Shown piece after piece: positions 53,753 to 63,055 of a stretch of DNA of 64,000 bases. The number at the start of each line of letters is the position of its first letter. Within the stretch, counting starts at the first letter, position 1. The notes under the pieces are model-generated. The model ran no database searches and was not told the DNA's origin. It saw only the letters and a list, made by a program, of their open reading frames with translations. This DNA is from Stieleria mannarensis (GTDB taxonomy: Bacteria; Planctomycetota; Planctomycetia; Pirellulales; Pirellulaceae), in assembly GCF_014154935.1 (NCBI RefSeq), contig NZ_JACEHH010000014.1, positions 62,001-126,000 of the forward strand, given 5' to 3'. A program made the position numbers and the translations under genes.

Positions 53753-54206
53753 CCGCAGCGTAGCAGCGGCTCAAGCCTGAACACCAGCGCCGTTGGTGTC
53801 TAGCCTTTGGGCGACTCCTCTCCCTGCGAAGCAGCGACCGTTGGCGGCTAAAGCCTGGGCACCAACATTGATGCCCAAGCCACTTGGGGAGGAAGATGAA
53901 TTGGGGAGCTATTTCCCGGATTATTTTCTTCGCCGCGCAGGATCGGTGCCGGACCGGGTTAGTTGTTGCGGCGGACTGGATTTCAGCCGCCAAACGCTAC
54001 TCGATCCCGGTACGGGTGCAGAACGATGTTCCATTCGAAACGGAGGCGCTACTGCCGCCGAAAACGTTAACTCACGCTCGAATCACTCCAGGCACGTCAG
54101 TTGATGGCGGATCCGGGGCTGACGAAATCATCGACCTGCGGTGACGCATTCCTCTATCCGGTCGGAGGTCAATTGGATTTCCCCCAGGTCGCAACCTCGC
54201 GTTGCC
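53753..54206. other. Gene-free spacer
   Basis: The region begins with a degenerate copy of the GCCTTTAGGCGATTCC family (about 53788-53870, with GCGAAGCAGCGACCG). Frames of up to 86 codons occur afterwards (for example from 53884) but have no signal, start context or recognisable motif. It separates convergent genes. Confidence 0.5.
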
Positions 54207-55526
54207 CTACCGCACCCGGCACTTGAACTCGATCTTGGCGGTCTCGCCGACGGCCAGCGGCTCGGCGAGTGTCCACTTCATCCTTACCGAACCGGCGGCG
54301 TTTCCGGTGGTGGTGAATTCAGCCGTGCGATCGCATTGCTGCGAGTCTTCGAGATACTCCAGTCGCCCGTTCAGGCTGTCGGCGATTTCGATGTTGCTGA
54401 CCGGCGAGTCGCCGACGTTTTGCACGTGAATCGCGAACGACACTTCGTCACCCTGTTGGGCATGTTGCTTGTCGGCGACCTTGATGATTTGCAATCGTCC
54501 GGCATCGGGGAAATCGTATTCGACGAACCCTTCGACTTTGGCGTCACGCGTCAGCACCGGCGGTGTCAGGCTCTCGATCATGACTTCGACCGCATCGCGG
54601 ACCATCCAGGATTGGGCGGCCACGGCGCCTTGCTGCAAGATGGCGATTTGGGATTCGTCCAAACGATTGGGCGAAATCGCGTCCAGCGTCGCCAGGATTT
54701 CCAACGCGTCTTCGGCCAGCAGCGGTTGCACGATGCCTTCGACCGGCACGCCGCGGTTGCGATCACGCATCGCGTCGACGCGTCGAGCGACGTCCGCACG
54801 GGCCAGTTCCAGACTTTCGCCGACGACCAGGCTGGGCTGCGTCAACCCAATGCCGGTCGGGCCGACGGGCTGCGAAGTGCCGCGAAGTCCGATCGCCTTC
54901 TCTCCGGCCACCGCACCGCTGACTTGACGTACGGCGCCAAAGCGAGGCGAATACAGACAGACGGTGTTGCTTTGCTGGACCTCGATCTTGCCGGCTTCGG
55001 TGGTGTAGTGAACCACGGCATCTTGGGGCTCCAGCCCGCCGATCCGGTCGTCCACCATCACGCGTGCTTGCGGGGGAACGTCGCCGCCGTTGCACAAGAA
55101 TTCTTGCGGATCCAGCGGCTGTCCCATCGCAAACGGCGACGTGGCAGGGGCACATGCTTGGCACGCGGCCCCCTCGGTGCTTTGAATGCACCCCTGGCAG
55201 GTTCCGGAGGGTTGGCCCGCCTGATCGCTCAAACGACCGAAATAGCCGACTTGGGCGACTTCACTTGTTGCAGCGGCCGGTTGCCCCGCGGACTGGACCG
55301 ATGACGTGTCGGCGACGCCGGGGACCGCCGGTGTTTTCCCACCGGGAGTCAACTCGGGTGTCGGGGCCTGGTGGATGCCCGGCAGATGGGGTGTCCCCGG
55401 CAACCGCAATCCCTTGGTCGCCCCCGGTGACTGGCACCCGGCCAAGACCATCATCGATGCCAGCAATGGCATTGCGGCGTACGTGCCCCGACAGAAAAAG
55501 CCGCGAGATGCAAAGCAGTGGATCAT
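54207..55526 (-). CDS. Lipoprotein with C-terminal DUF11 domain
   Basis: From the ATG at 55526 the protein (439 residues) has a signal with lipobox VLAGC, then a Pro/Thr-rich linker. A segment VAQVGYFGRL followed by CQGCIQ and CQAC resembles the QVGF...CSGC motif of the lipoprotein gene at 56490. A middle region (about 150-330) is unknown; a DUF11-type immunoglobulin-like domain closes the chain (GDEVSFAIHVQNVGDSPVSN, then LAVGETAKIEFKCRV). It is third in a minus-strand run with the two genes upstream and is presumably an envelope protein. Confidence 0.75.
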   Translation of the reverse strand: MIHCFASRGFFCRGTYAAMPLLASMMVLAGCQSPGATKGLRLPGTPHLPGIHQAPTPELTPGGKTPAVPGVADTSSVQSAGQPAAATSEVAQVGYFGRLSDQAGQPSGTCQGCIQSTEGAACQACAPATSPFAMGQPLDPQEFLCNGGDVPPQARVMVDDRIGGLEPQDAVVHYTTEAGKIEVQQSNTVCLYSPRFGAVRQVSGAVAGEKAIGLRGTSQPVGPTGIGLTQPSLVVGESLELARADVARRVDAMRDRNRGVPVEGIVQPLLAEDALEILATLDAISPNRLDESQIAILQQGAVAAQSWMVRDAVEVMIESLTPPVLTRDAKVEGFVEYDFPDAGRLQIIKVADKQHAQQGDEVSFAIHVQNVGDSPVSNIEIADSLNGRLEYLEDSQQCDRTAEFTTTGNAAGSVRMKWTLAEPLAVGETAKIEFKCRVR

Positions 55527-55591
55527 GGTCGGATGATGTGAAAGGTGAGTCGGGAGCAAAGGGTGTGTTCAACCGGCGACGATTGAATCGA

Positions 55592-56383
55592 TCACGGTTG
55601 CTGCGGCGCGGGATCGGGTTTGTAAATCGGTGCCCAGGCGGGAAAGCCGAAATAAAACTGTGATTCCAGTGCCGGATTGCGCGGCGGTGACTTGGAACCG
55701 AGACGCACGATGGCGATCGGTCGACCGAGTGAATCGGCGGTGGCAAGCGCGTCCTGGTCCAAGGGGATATCGATCGGCCGCGACTCGGTTCGTTGTTGGG
55801 CCAGCGGGATCGCCGTTTGGGGATCTTCCAGGTAGATCACCCGCGTGACCAAGTTGCCGTCGAGGGCCTCTTCCAAATCCGTCTCGCTCAGGTTGATCGG
55901 GATCGGATAAAGCGTTTCCAGTCCGGGTGGCGGATAGGTGCGGCCGATCAATTCGACGGTCGGATACAGTTCGGCGCCGATCGCCCCGGGGATGCCGGTG
56001 ATTCGAAAACGGTACACCGCACCGACCATCAATCCGGCCATCAGGTTCGGCTCGCTTTCGGCGTGGCTGCCCGCTAGCGGCAGTGAGAACTCGGTTCCCT
56101 CGGGTCCCGAGAACGCGACCGGTTGAAACGCGCCTTGGTGCATGGTCACCGCCGCGGGGCTTTGCCAAATCGCTCCCGGAGGCAGTGCTTTGTGATACAG
56201 CGGATGTCGGCCACCGGTGGGCAGTGGTTCGGCTGCGCCGGCGACGCTGCTGAACAGCCCGGCGACGCTGCTGGACAGGATGATCAGTAGCAGAAAGGCG
56301 AACATGCAAACCATTGCACCAGCACGGTGACTCGATTCGGGCATGTCGATCGCGATGGCGATGGTTTTCGGCCTGGTTTGCAT
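55592..56383 (-). CDS. Envelope protein, paralogue of the product at 56490-57800
   Basis: The 263-residue protein has an N-terminal membrane/signal segment (VCMFAFLLLIILSSSVAGLF) and one domain. Within it, RFRITGIPGAIGAELYPTVE and GNLVTRVIYLEDPQTAIPL align with RIKLTNIPGREGVELYPTIE and GNFVTKVLYLPDPDFQGPA of the next gene. The two are clear paralogues. No function is known. It lies 106 bp after its paralogue and 65 bp before the DUF11 lipoprotein gene, probably in one operon. Confidence 0.72.
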   Translation of the reverse strand: MQTRPKTIAIAIDMPESSHRAGAMVCMFAFLLLIILSSSVAGLFSSVAGAAEPLPTGGRHPLYHKALPPGAIWQSPAAVTMHQGAFQPVAFSGPEGTEFSLPLAGSHAESEPNLMAGLMVGAVYRFRITGIPGAIGAELYPTVELIGRTYPPPGLETLYPIPINLSETDLEEALDGNLVTRVIYLEDPQTAIPLAQQRTESRPIDIPLDQDALATADSLGRPIAIVRLGSKSPPRNPALESQFYFGFPAWAPIYKPDPAPQQP

Positions 56384-56489
56384 AGTGGTTCACTCAAACG
56401 TGGGCGTCGGTCATCCGAGAATCAGATGCCGACGCCGCGTGCTTTCAACAGTTACCTCGATCAGCCCTCCGAATTGCTACGCCCTGGGA

Positions 56490-57800
56490 TCAGGGTTGGC
56501 AATTCGGATCGACTGACTGGCTGCCCTCAAAGAGGGGGCGTCCGGCAGGAGCACCCGGATGGATGTTCTGCTCGGTGATCCGCACCCGGCTGACCGGGTT
56601 GGGATAGCTGTACCCGGGCTGGTGTCGCACGGTCGTTTTCATGGTCCCGACCGGTCGTGGCAGATTCATCGGCGTGCGATTTTTCATCACGTGCTTTTTC
56701 AATCCGGCGGGCGATCCCAACGGGATGTGCGGCGGTCCGGGCAACCCGATCGGAGTGCCGCTGATCGGCATGCCGTATTGGGGTGCATTGACGCCGGCGA
56801 TCATGCCGGGCAATTGCGGCGGAGCGGTTGCACAGACGCCACCTTCGGGGCAGCAGCCTTCGGTCGACGCCGGGGCGAACGGAGCCGGCAGTCCGGCGAT
56901 CGGCGGAGCCATTCCCAGACCCATGCCGCCCGAGCCGGGCATTTCGATGTCCTTGTCACCCAATCGGATGATTGCCAGGATCGAACCACGACGGTCGGCT
57001 TCGACGATCGGGTCCACCCCCGGATCCAGCCGGGTGCTGACCAGGGTATCAATCCCTGCCAGGGCCGGGCCTTGGAAATCGGGATCGGGCAAGTACAGCA
57101 CCTTGGTGACAAAGTTACCGGTGACGACCTGATCGAAATCCTCTTCGTCAAACTGAAGCGGGATCGAATTGTGGGCCAGGTAGGCGCCGGTACGCGGATT
57201 GGCGTAAGCCAACTCGATCGTCGGATACAGTTCCACGCCTTCGCGCCCCGGGATGTTGGTCAGCTTGATGCGGAACAAGCCACCCTGGGGAAAGTTTTGG
57301 CGGGCGGGGACGATCAATGGTTCGCTGTCGAACATGCCGCTGCCGCTTTGATCATAGCGGACTTGCATGCCTTCGGGGCGACCGAAGGTGACTTGAACGG
57401 CTTGGTTGACCGGTGCGGCGACCATCATGCCGCCCATGCCGGAAACGGTTCCGCTGGAGCCGTTCATGCAGCCGCTGCAGGCGGCACCGCCGCCTTGCAT
57501 CCGCTGGACGAATCCGACCTGCTGGATCTCGCTTTGGCTCGCCTCTCCGCCGGCGGCGGCAATTTCCGAGGCGACGTCCGAGGGCAGCTCGTTGGCTGCC
57601 ACCCCGCCGGGGCCGGCCGGAGCCGCCATGGCACCTGCGTACGGCGGCGGTCCCAGAACACCGGGGCCGGGGCCTCCGACTCCGGGGCCAGGTTCCATCA
57701 GTTGCTGTGCCGGCGGCAAATTGTGGCGAGTCGGTACGCATCCGGTCGCGACCATCGCACCAGCCGCAATCAGCGACAAGTGAGTGACGAATCGTTTCAT
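56490..57800 (-). CDS. Lipoprotein, Pro/Gly-rich, with the same core domain as its neighbour
   Basis: The 436-residue protein has a lipoprotein signal (HLSLIAAGAMVATGC), a Pro/Gly-rich linker (PGPGVGGPGPGVLGPPPY), the motif IQQVGFVQRM followed by CSGCMNG, then the shared core (FRIKLTNIPGREGVELYPTI) and a Gly/Pro/Met-rich tail. The ATG at 57800 has a GGGGGA just upstream and is preferred to the ATG at 57812. It is the first gene of the minus-strand envelope run. The repeated Cys pairs could be disulfide or metal sites. Function unknown. Confidence 0.74.
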   Translation of the reverse strand: MKRFVTHLSLIAAGAMVATGCVPTRHNLPPAQQLMEPGPGVGGPGPGVLGPPPYAGAMAAPAGPGGVAANELPSDVASEIAAAGGEASQSEIQQVGFVQRMQGGGAACSGCMNGSSGTVSGMGGMMVAAPVNQAVQVTFGRPEGMQVRYDQSGSGMFDSEPLIVPARQNFPQGGLFRIKLTNIPGREGVELYPTIELAYANPRTGAYLAHNSIPLQFDEEDFDQVVTGNFVTKVLYLPDPDFQGPALAGIDTLVSTRLDPGVDPIVEADRRGSILAIIRLGDKDIEMPGSGGMGLGMAPPIAGLPAPFAPASTEGCCPEGGVCATAPPQLPGMIAGVNAPQYGMPISGTPIGLPGPPHIPLGSPAGLKKHVMKNRTPMNLPRPVGTMKTTVRHQPGYSYPNPVSRVRITEQNIHPGAPAGRPLFEGSQSVDPNCQP

Positions 57801-58021
57801 CTTTTCCCCCATTCCTTGGGTAGCACCGCGCTCGAATGCGGTTTGCGGGTCGGTCCCGCCTGGGCTGAAAAATCAAAGGTAGTTCTTTGTGCTCGATCTG
57901 CCTGGACGTGCGACCCGAATCGCATCTACGATTCGCGCCACGCAGCAGACAGAACGGCCACGTGATGTACCCATCGGCACGTTGTGTCCCGATTCTTTGG
58001 AAAAATCGCCACAACCCGACC

Positions 58022-59113
58022 ATGAAGATCGATCGACACGACCCCGATCCGCCGAATCGACGCGTGAAACGTTGTTTCACGGCGAAGGCGTGTCGACGGT
58101 TCATCGGAAGTGTGCTGGCAACGCTGCTGACGCTTTCATCTTTGACGACACCATTCAGCTTTGGCCAGCCGCCGCCGAGGGCGACCGAAGCACCGCCATC
58201 GCTGCACACCGACCACGGACCGCCCGGCGAAAACGCCGGCCCCGACCATCGATCCGAACAGCAACGCGTCAATGACCAACAACGCGCCGCCGCCTTGATC
58301 GATCAAGTCATCGACCGGCTGGCCAACGGTGCCGCGTTCGACTGCAAAGTCCGACAGCGCGTGCGGACGGCCGGACGTGAAGTGCTGGGCGTGGGAACCT
58401 ACCTTCAAGTCGGCGGCGGCAGCGGACAGTTTTCCTTCCAAGTCGAAATGCACGACGGCGATGGAAAACATCGGCTGCAACAGATCAGCGACGGGCGTTT
58501 GACTTGGACCCGCACCCAGATCGCCGGCGTCGTGTCACTCAGCCGCGTCGACGTGGGCTGGTTGGATGAAGGCGCCCGGACCCTGCGTCGCAACGACCGC
58601 ATCAAACCGAGCATGTTGGTGGGGGGCCCGAGTGAAATGCTCGACAGCATTCGGCGAGACTACGACTTGAAACTCGGCAAAAGCTCGCTGTCCGGACGAC
58701 CGCTGTTGGTCGTCATCGGGACTTTGAAACAGACTCGCCGTGACCAGGTCGCGGCGTTCTCGCACGGCGGCGTCCTGCCGCCGCTGTTCCCCACGCGAGT
58801 CAACGTCGCGATCGCCCAAGACGACGATCCCGAAATCAAGTTTGGCAAAGGGTTGCCGGTGCGAATCGAGCACTTCAGCGATCCGATTGCCGAACCCGAG
58901 GACGCTCAACCAGAGGCCGCCGAGGTGCCCCTACAACGGCAGATGATCTCGCTGTTGGAATTCTATTCGATCCGCCCGGTTGCCCCGCCGCCGATCCAAC
59001 GCTTTCGATTCGAGAATCAAGACACCGAAATCGACTTCGTCAACGAAACCGGCCGCTACGAAAATCGCTTCAACATCCGAGTCAGCGCCAAAGAACGCCA
59101 GCGGTATCGCTGA
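58022..59113 (+). CDS. Secreted protein of unknown function
   Basis: From the ATG at 58022 the 363-residue protein has a long basic N-region and a signal peptide (FIGSVLATLLTLSSLTTPFS). The mature part has a helix (QQRAAALIDQVIDRLANGAA) then many beta-strands (VRQRVRTAGREVLGVGTYL, GQFSFQVEMHDGDGKHRLQQ). A LolA/LolB-like half-barrel that handles lipids is possible but not demonstrated. It is divergent from the envelope cluster. Confidence 0.65.
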   Translation: MKIDRHDPDPPNRRVKRCFTAKACRRFIGSVLATLLTLSSLTTPFSFGQPPPRATEAPPSLHTDHGPPGENAGPDHRSEQQRVNDQQRAAALIDQVIDRLANGAAFDCKVRQRVRTAGREVLGVGTYLQVGGGSGQFSFQVEMHDGDGKHRLQQISDGRLTWTRTQIAGVVSLSRVDVGWLDEGARTLRRNDRIKPSMLVGGPSEMLDSIRRDYDLKLGKSSLSGRPLLVVIGTLKQTRRDQVAAFSHGGVLPPLFPTRVNVAIAQDDDPEIKFGKGLPVRIEHFSDPIAEPEDAQPEAAEVPLQRQMISLLEFYSIRPVAPPPIQRFRFENQDTEIDFVNETGRYENRFNIRVSAKERQRYR

Positions 59114-59234
59114 GTCGGGAACAGGAGGAATAGGCAAATACGGGGATTTCAACTTGACGAACCGGGCCCTTCACTGGAACGTATAGGCAGGCAACTCCTC
59201 CGATTGCGTTGATCAAGTCACTCCGAATACCTAC

Positions 59235-59663
59235 ATGAACTCGCTGGCCGGCAAGACGATTTCCGTGCTGCTGTGTGGTTTGGTCCTGCTGGGCCAATCT
59301 GCGGCGTGGGTGCACGTCGCCGCTTGCGAGGGGGTGTGGGCGACAACTCAGACGCGAGTGGAACGCACTGATCTGCGTTTCACCGAAAGCGATCACGGGC
59401 ATTCCGGCTGTGGGCATCATCATGATCACCGGCTCCCATCGACTGCCCCGGACAATCACGAACCGCCATCGCCGGAACCCTCACACGACAGCGACCACTG
59501 TGCGGTCTGTCAGGCTTTGGCCTGGACCGGCGGTTCGGTTTTCAACGAGTCGCTTGCCGTATTCGGTGATGCGATTGTCGAACGTCAATCGGTAGTTGAT
59601 ACGCCGTTTGTCGAGTGCTTCGTCGTCTCCTGGCCGCGTCTCCGCGGCCCGCCGATCGCCTGA
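59235..59663 (+). CDS. Secreted His/Cys-rich protein, probable metal binder
   Basis: The 142-residue protein has a signal peptide (VLLCGLVLLGQSAAWVHVAA) and two metal-type clusters: HGHSGCGHHHDH and HDSDHCAVCQAL. The arrangement recalls small secreted metal-binding proteins such as DUF2946 members. The C-terminus is hydrophobic and could lie on a membrane. It precedes the second DUF1559 gene by about 190 bp. The metal is unknown; copper or zinc are guesses. Confidence 0.65.
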   Translation: MNSLAGKTISVLLCGLVLLGQSAAWVHVAACEGVWATTQTRVERTDLRFTESDHGHSGCGHHHDHRLPSTAPDNHEPPSPEPSHDSDHCAVCQALAWTGGSVFNESLAVFGDAIVERQSVVDTPFVECFVVSWPRLRGPPIA

Positions 59664-59854
59664 ATGAAACCCTGGGGCTGTCTCTGGTCTGTCCAGCGGG
59701 CTTGTCGCTTCCCCATTCGCATATCGACCGCGATTCCGGCGGTGCAGCGCTGACAAATTGCTTTGCGATCGCCGAGCTTCTATCAGGTCGCCGCAACTGA
59801 ATGTCGCAGAATCCATGCAAACGTTCGCTCGATCATTCTTCATTTAGCAATCAC

Positions 59855-61105
59855 ATGTCCATGCCTCACTCAAGTCGTGCGCGCCACCCGCGCCCGCAGC
59901 GAGCGTTCACGCTTGTCGAATTATTAGTCGTCATCGCCATCATCGGGATCCTTGTCGGCCTGTTGTTGCCGGCCGTTCAAGCGGCACGCGAAGCGGCACG
60001 GCGGATGAGTTGCAGCAACAACTTGAAACAACTCGGACTTTCGCTGCACAACTACCACGGAGCCTACAAACAGCTGCCCACTTACAAAGGCGGCACGTGG
60101 GTCAACGGCCTGGACGGATCGACCGACCAGGACAACCGCATGGATCTATCGATCTGGGTCGGGCTGATGCCCTACATGGAGCAGCAGGCGCTGTGGGGCC
60201 AGATCAGCAACCCCAATTCCGACCTGGCCAATTCGGACAATCGCCGCACGCCGCCCTGGCCGGCGATGGGACCGCGAACCTCGCAAGCCAACTACCCGCC
60301 ATGGATGGTCGAGGTTCCGACGCTGCGTTGCCCCAGCGATCCGGGGACGGGATTGCCGGCGATGGGGCGTACGAACTACGCCGCGTGCCTGGGGGATTCT
60401 GTCGTGCTGATGGACCAAGGCCCGTGGCACCAAGTCAACAACGTCGTCACGTCACCGCCGATCGCGATCGCGGTCGAAGCGAACACATCGTGCCGCGGCG
60501 CGTTTGTCGCCCGCAAACAAATGCGTTTCCGCGACGTCTTGGACGGCTTGTCCAACACGATCTTTGCCGGCGAAATCACAACGGATCTGGGCGATCGCGA
60601 CAAACGAACGATCGCCTCGATCCAGGGCGAAGACGATGAGATTCGTGACGAGCCGGATCACTGCGAGCACGAGGGCTACATCAGTCCCGAGCGCCCGCGG
60701 TTTTGGTCCGATGGGACCGACGGCGGCACCGCACCGACGCTGGCCGCCAGCAATCAAGGACGCGGCTTTCGCTGGGCCGCCGGTGGAACCGTCTACACGG
60801 CGATGAACACCATCCTGCCGCCCAACAAGGACCTGTGCCTGGGTGGCGATGCCGCCGGCGACGAAAACTCGATGGGGATCGCCCCGCCCAGCAGCCGTCA
60901 CCAAGGCGGCGTTCACGTCTTGATGGGCGACGGCGCCGTGGTCTTCCTGACCGATTCGATCGAAGCCGGTGACGTGCACCACACCAACGTCTGGAGCGGT
61001 GGCACCGGCGCGTCGGTGCCCGGCGCGCAAAGCCCCTACGGATTGTGGGGAGCCCTGGGAACGCGCGCCTCTCGCGAAACCGTGCAAGAACAGCTCAATC
61101 AGTGA
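59855..61105 (+). CDS. DUF1559 pseudopilin-like protein, H-X9-DG type (second copy)
   Basis: The prepilin segment [19 protein letters not shown] is followed by the DUF1559 signature ([18 protein letters not shown]) and ends with [14 protein letters not shown], the H-X9-DG motif, and the closing [15 protein letters not shown]. The start is the ATG at 59855 (another at 59861); the frame open to 59801 is not conserved. It shares blocks such as [20 protein letters not shown] and FLTDSI with the copy at 29765. The two are paralogues about 30 kb apart. Confidence 0.93.
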   Translation: MSMPHSSRARHPRPQRAFTLVELLVVIAIIGILVGLLLPAVQAAREAARRMSCSNNLKQLGLSLHNYHGAYKQLPTYKGGTWVNGLDGSTDQDNRMDLSIWVGLMPYMEQQALWGQISNPNSDLANSDNRRTPPWPAMGPRTSQANYPPWMVEVPTLRCPSDPGTGLPAMGRTNYAACLGDSVVLMDQGPWHQVNNVVTSPPIAIAVEANTSCRGAFVARKQMRFRDVLDGLSNTIFAGEITTDLGDRDKRTIASIQGEDDEIRDEPDHCEHEGYISPERPRFWSDGTDGGTAPTLAASNQGRGFRWAAGGTVYTAMNTILPPNKDLCLGGDAAGDENSMGIAPPSSRHQGGVHVLMGDGAVVFLTDSIEAGDVHHTNVWSGGTGASVPGAQSPYGLWGALGTRASRETVQEQLNQ

Positions 61106-61208
61106 GCTGACTGACGCGCCGCTCGCTGACGCTTCCCGCTGGCAGGGTCTTGCACGCCGCTTGCGACCTGCTAAAGTCTATAGACCTCTATGAACTTGAG
61201 CGTCTTCC

Positions 61209-61910
61209 GTGACTTCCACCCACGCCCAATTGGCCTACCAACATCTCCGATCGCGGTTGATCGCCGGCGAGTTCCAGCCGGGGAGCCGGATTCGCTACGG
61301 CCCGATCGGCCAGCAGCTTGGCATCAGCGCCACGCCGGTCCGCGAGGCGATGGGCCTGCTGGCCAACGAAGGGTTCGTCGAACTGGTCCCCCAGCTCGGC
61401 GCGGTCGTGCGCACGATCGGACGCGACGAACTGGTCGAACTGTACGAGATGCGCGAAGCGATCGAGCCCTACGCGGCGGCCAAGGCGGCCGAGCGGGCCA
61501 GCCCCGCGCAACTCGATGCGATCCAGCGTGCCCTGGGACGGATGCGGTCGATCGCCGCCAAGGTCGCCAAGACAAAGAGCCGGACGGCGGGAAAATGCGA
61601 CACCGCTGAGTTTGAAAAGGCGGACCTCGGGTTCCACATGCTGATCATCGATGCGACCGGCAATCAAACGATGGTCCGTTCCAGCGAAAGTTCCAATGCG
61701 CTGGTACGCGTGTTTTCGGCCGATCGACATGCCTACGACGCGACCATCATGGAAGCGACCTGTGACGATCATGCCTCGATCCTTGACGCAATCCGATCCG
61801 GGGACGCCGCGCGGGCGCGCGATGCGATGCAGCGTCACATCGCCTCGGGACTGCAACTGACGCTGCAAGAAATTGAATCCAGGGAAACCAATCGATGGGA
61901 AGTGCCGTGA
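61209..61910 (+). CDS. GntR-family transcriptional regulator (FCD subfamily)
   Basis: The 233-residue protein has an N-terminal winged helix-turn-helix ([20 protein letters not shown], then [18 protein letters not shown]) and a C-terminal all-helical FCD domain ([46 protein letters not shown]). His residues in the FCD domain usually bind a metal that contacts a carboxylate effector. The start is a GTG at 61209. It overlaps the next gene by 16 bp and probably controls it in response to a sugar acid or amino acid. Confidence 0.92.
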   Translation: MTSTHAQLAYQHLRSRLIAGEFQPGSRIRYGPIGQQLGISATPVREAMGLLANEGFVELVPQLGAVVRTIGRDELVELYEMREAIEPYAAAKAAERASPAQLDAIQRALGRMRSIAAKVAKTKSRTAGKCDTAEFEKADLGFHMLIIDATGNQTMVRSSESSNALVRVFSADRHAYDATIMEATCDDHASILDAIRSGDAARARDAMQRHIASGLQLTLQEIESRETNRWEVP

Positions 61911-62860
61911 CGGACAATGCCGGTGGACAATCAGAAACACAATCAACCACGCTTTCGTTGCAAGGCATCGTGCCTCCGTTGGTGACGCCGTTGTCGGCCC
62001 GCGACCAATTGGACCATGACGGGCTGCAACGGTTGCTGGACCATGTCATCGGCGGCGGTGTTGCCGCCGTGTTTATCCTGGGGACCACCGGCGAAGCGCC
62101 CAGTTTGAGCTACCGTTTGCGTCGCGAGATGATCGAGCAATCGGTGCGGATCGTGGCCGGGCGTGTGCCGGTGTTGGTCGGGGTCACCGACACCGCGTTT
62201 GTCGAATCGGTGGCGCTGGCCGAGTACGCCGCCCAGTGCGGCGCGGATGCGGCCGTGCTGACAACGCCGTATTACTTTCCCGCCGGCCAAACCGAACTGA
62301 CTCGCTACGTGCAAAGTATCGCGCCGAAGATCCCCTTGCCGCTGATGCTGTACAACATGCCGGGGCTGACCAAGGTCTGGTTCGAAATCGAAACGCTGAT
62401 GCGGCTTGCCGAGATCCCCTCGATCATCGGCGTCAAGGACAGCAGCGGAGACCTGGAGTACTTCGGGAAAGTTTGCCAACTGAAATCGCAACGTCGTGAT
62501 TGGCAGGTCTTGATCGGCCCCGAAGCGTTGTTGCCCCAGGCACTCGAACTCGGCGGCGATGGGGGCGTCAATGGAGGTGCCAACGTGATGCCGCGAGTCT
62601 TTGTCGATTGCTACCGGGCAATCAAAGCCGGCAACACCGAAGCGGCCGATGCCGCCTTGGCGACGATTTTGAAGTTCCAGGAAATCTACGAAATCGGAAA
62701 GTATGCCTCGCGGCACATCAAGGCGACCAAGTCGGCACTCTCCCTGATCGGAATTTGTGAAGACCTGCCCGCCGATCCCTTCAACCGGTTTTTAGAGCCG
62801 CAACGCGAACAGGTCGCCGAGGTGTTGCGCGAGATCGGGGTGTTGGGGAGAGCAGACTGA
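61895..62860 (+). CDS. Dihydrodipicolinate synthase / N-acetylneuraminate lyase family aldolase
   Basis: The TIM-barrel aldolase has the Schiff-base Lys in [10 protein letters not shown], the proton-relay Tyr in PLMLYNMPG and the substrate loop [10 protein letters not shown]. The 321 residues are typical. Because it is coupled to a GntR/FCD regulator rather than to lysine genes, a catabolic role (sialic acid, keto-deoxy sugar acids) is likelier than lysine synthesis; this is inference. The ATG at 61895 lies within the end of the regulator gene. Confidence 0.9.
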   Translation: MGSAVTDNAGGQSETQSTTLSLQGIVPPLVTPLSARDQLDHDGLQRLLDHVIGGGVAAVFILGTTGEAPSLSYRLRREMIEQSVRIVAGRVPVLVGVTDTAFVESVALAEYAAQCGADAAVLTTPYYFPAGQTELTRYVQSIAPKIPLPLMLYNMPGLTKVWFEIETLMRLAEIPSIIGVKDSSGDLEYFGKVCQLKSQRRDWQVLIGPEALLPQALELGGDGGVNGGANVMPRVFVDCYRAIKAGNTEAADAALATILKFQEIYEIGKYASRHIKATKSALSLIGICEDLPADPFNRFLEPQREQVAEVLREIGVLGRAD

Positions 62861-62865
62861 GGGAA

Positions 62866-63035
62866 GGCAGGATGATGCGGGGCAAAACGATGGGGGCAAA
62901 ACGATGGGGGCAAAACGATGGGTGGCAGAATGATACGGGGCAGAATGATACGGGGCAGAATGATGAGGTACGAAACGATGGGGCGATGCGAGTCTCTGAG
63001 CAGTCGAACCTGAAACCTGAAACCTGAAACCTGAA
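62866..63035. repeat. CAGAATGAT/CAAAACGAT array followed by ACCTGAA heptamers
   Basis: Degenerate 15-bp units (GGGGGCAAAACGATG, then GGGGCAGAATGATAC) run from 62866 to about 62990; four exact ACCTGAA heptamers follow at 63008-63035, ending 20 bp before the sulfatase start. It is the largest example of the repeat seen at 82-158. Confidence 0.8.
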
Positions 63036-63055
63036 ACTCATTCCAGGCGGACTCA

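Noticed and set aside
53884-54144. 86-codon frame on the plus strand
   Set aside because: No signal, motif or start context, and it follows repeat DNA; not supported as a gene.
54141-55304. 387-codon plus-strand frame
   Set aside because: Antisense to the DUF11 lipoprotein gene.
56559-57965. 468-codon open frame on the plus strand
   Set aside because: It is antisense to the lipoprotein gene, which has a signal peptide and a paralogue next door.
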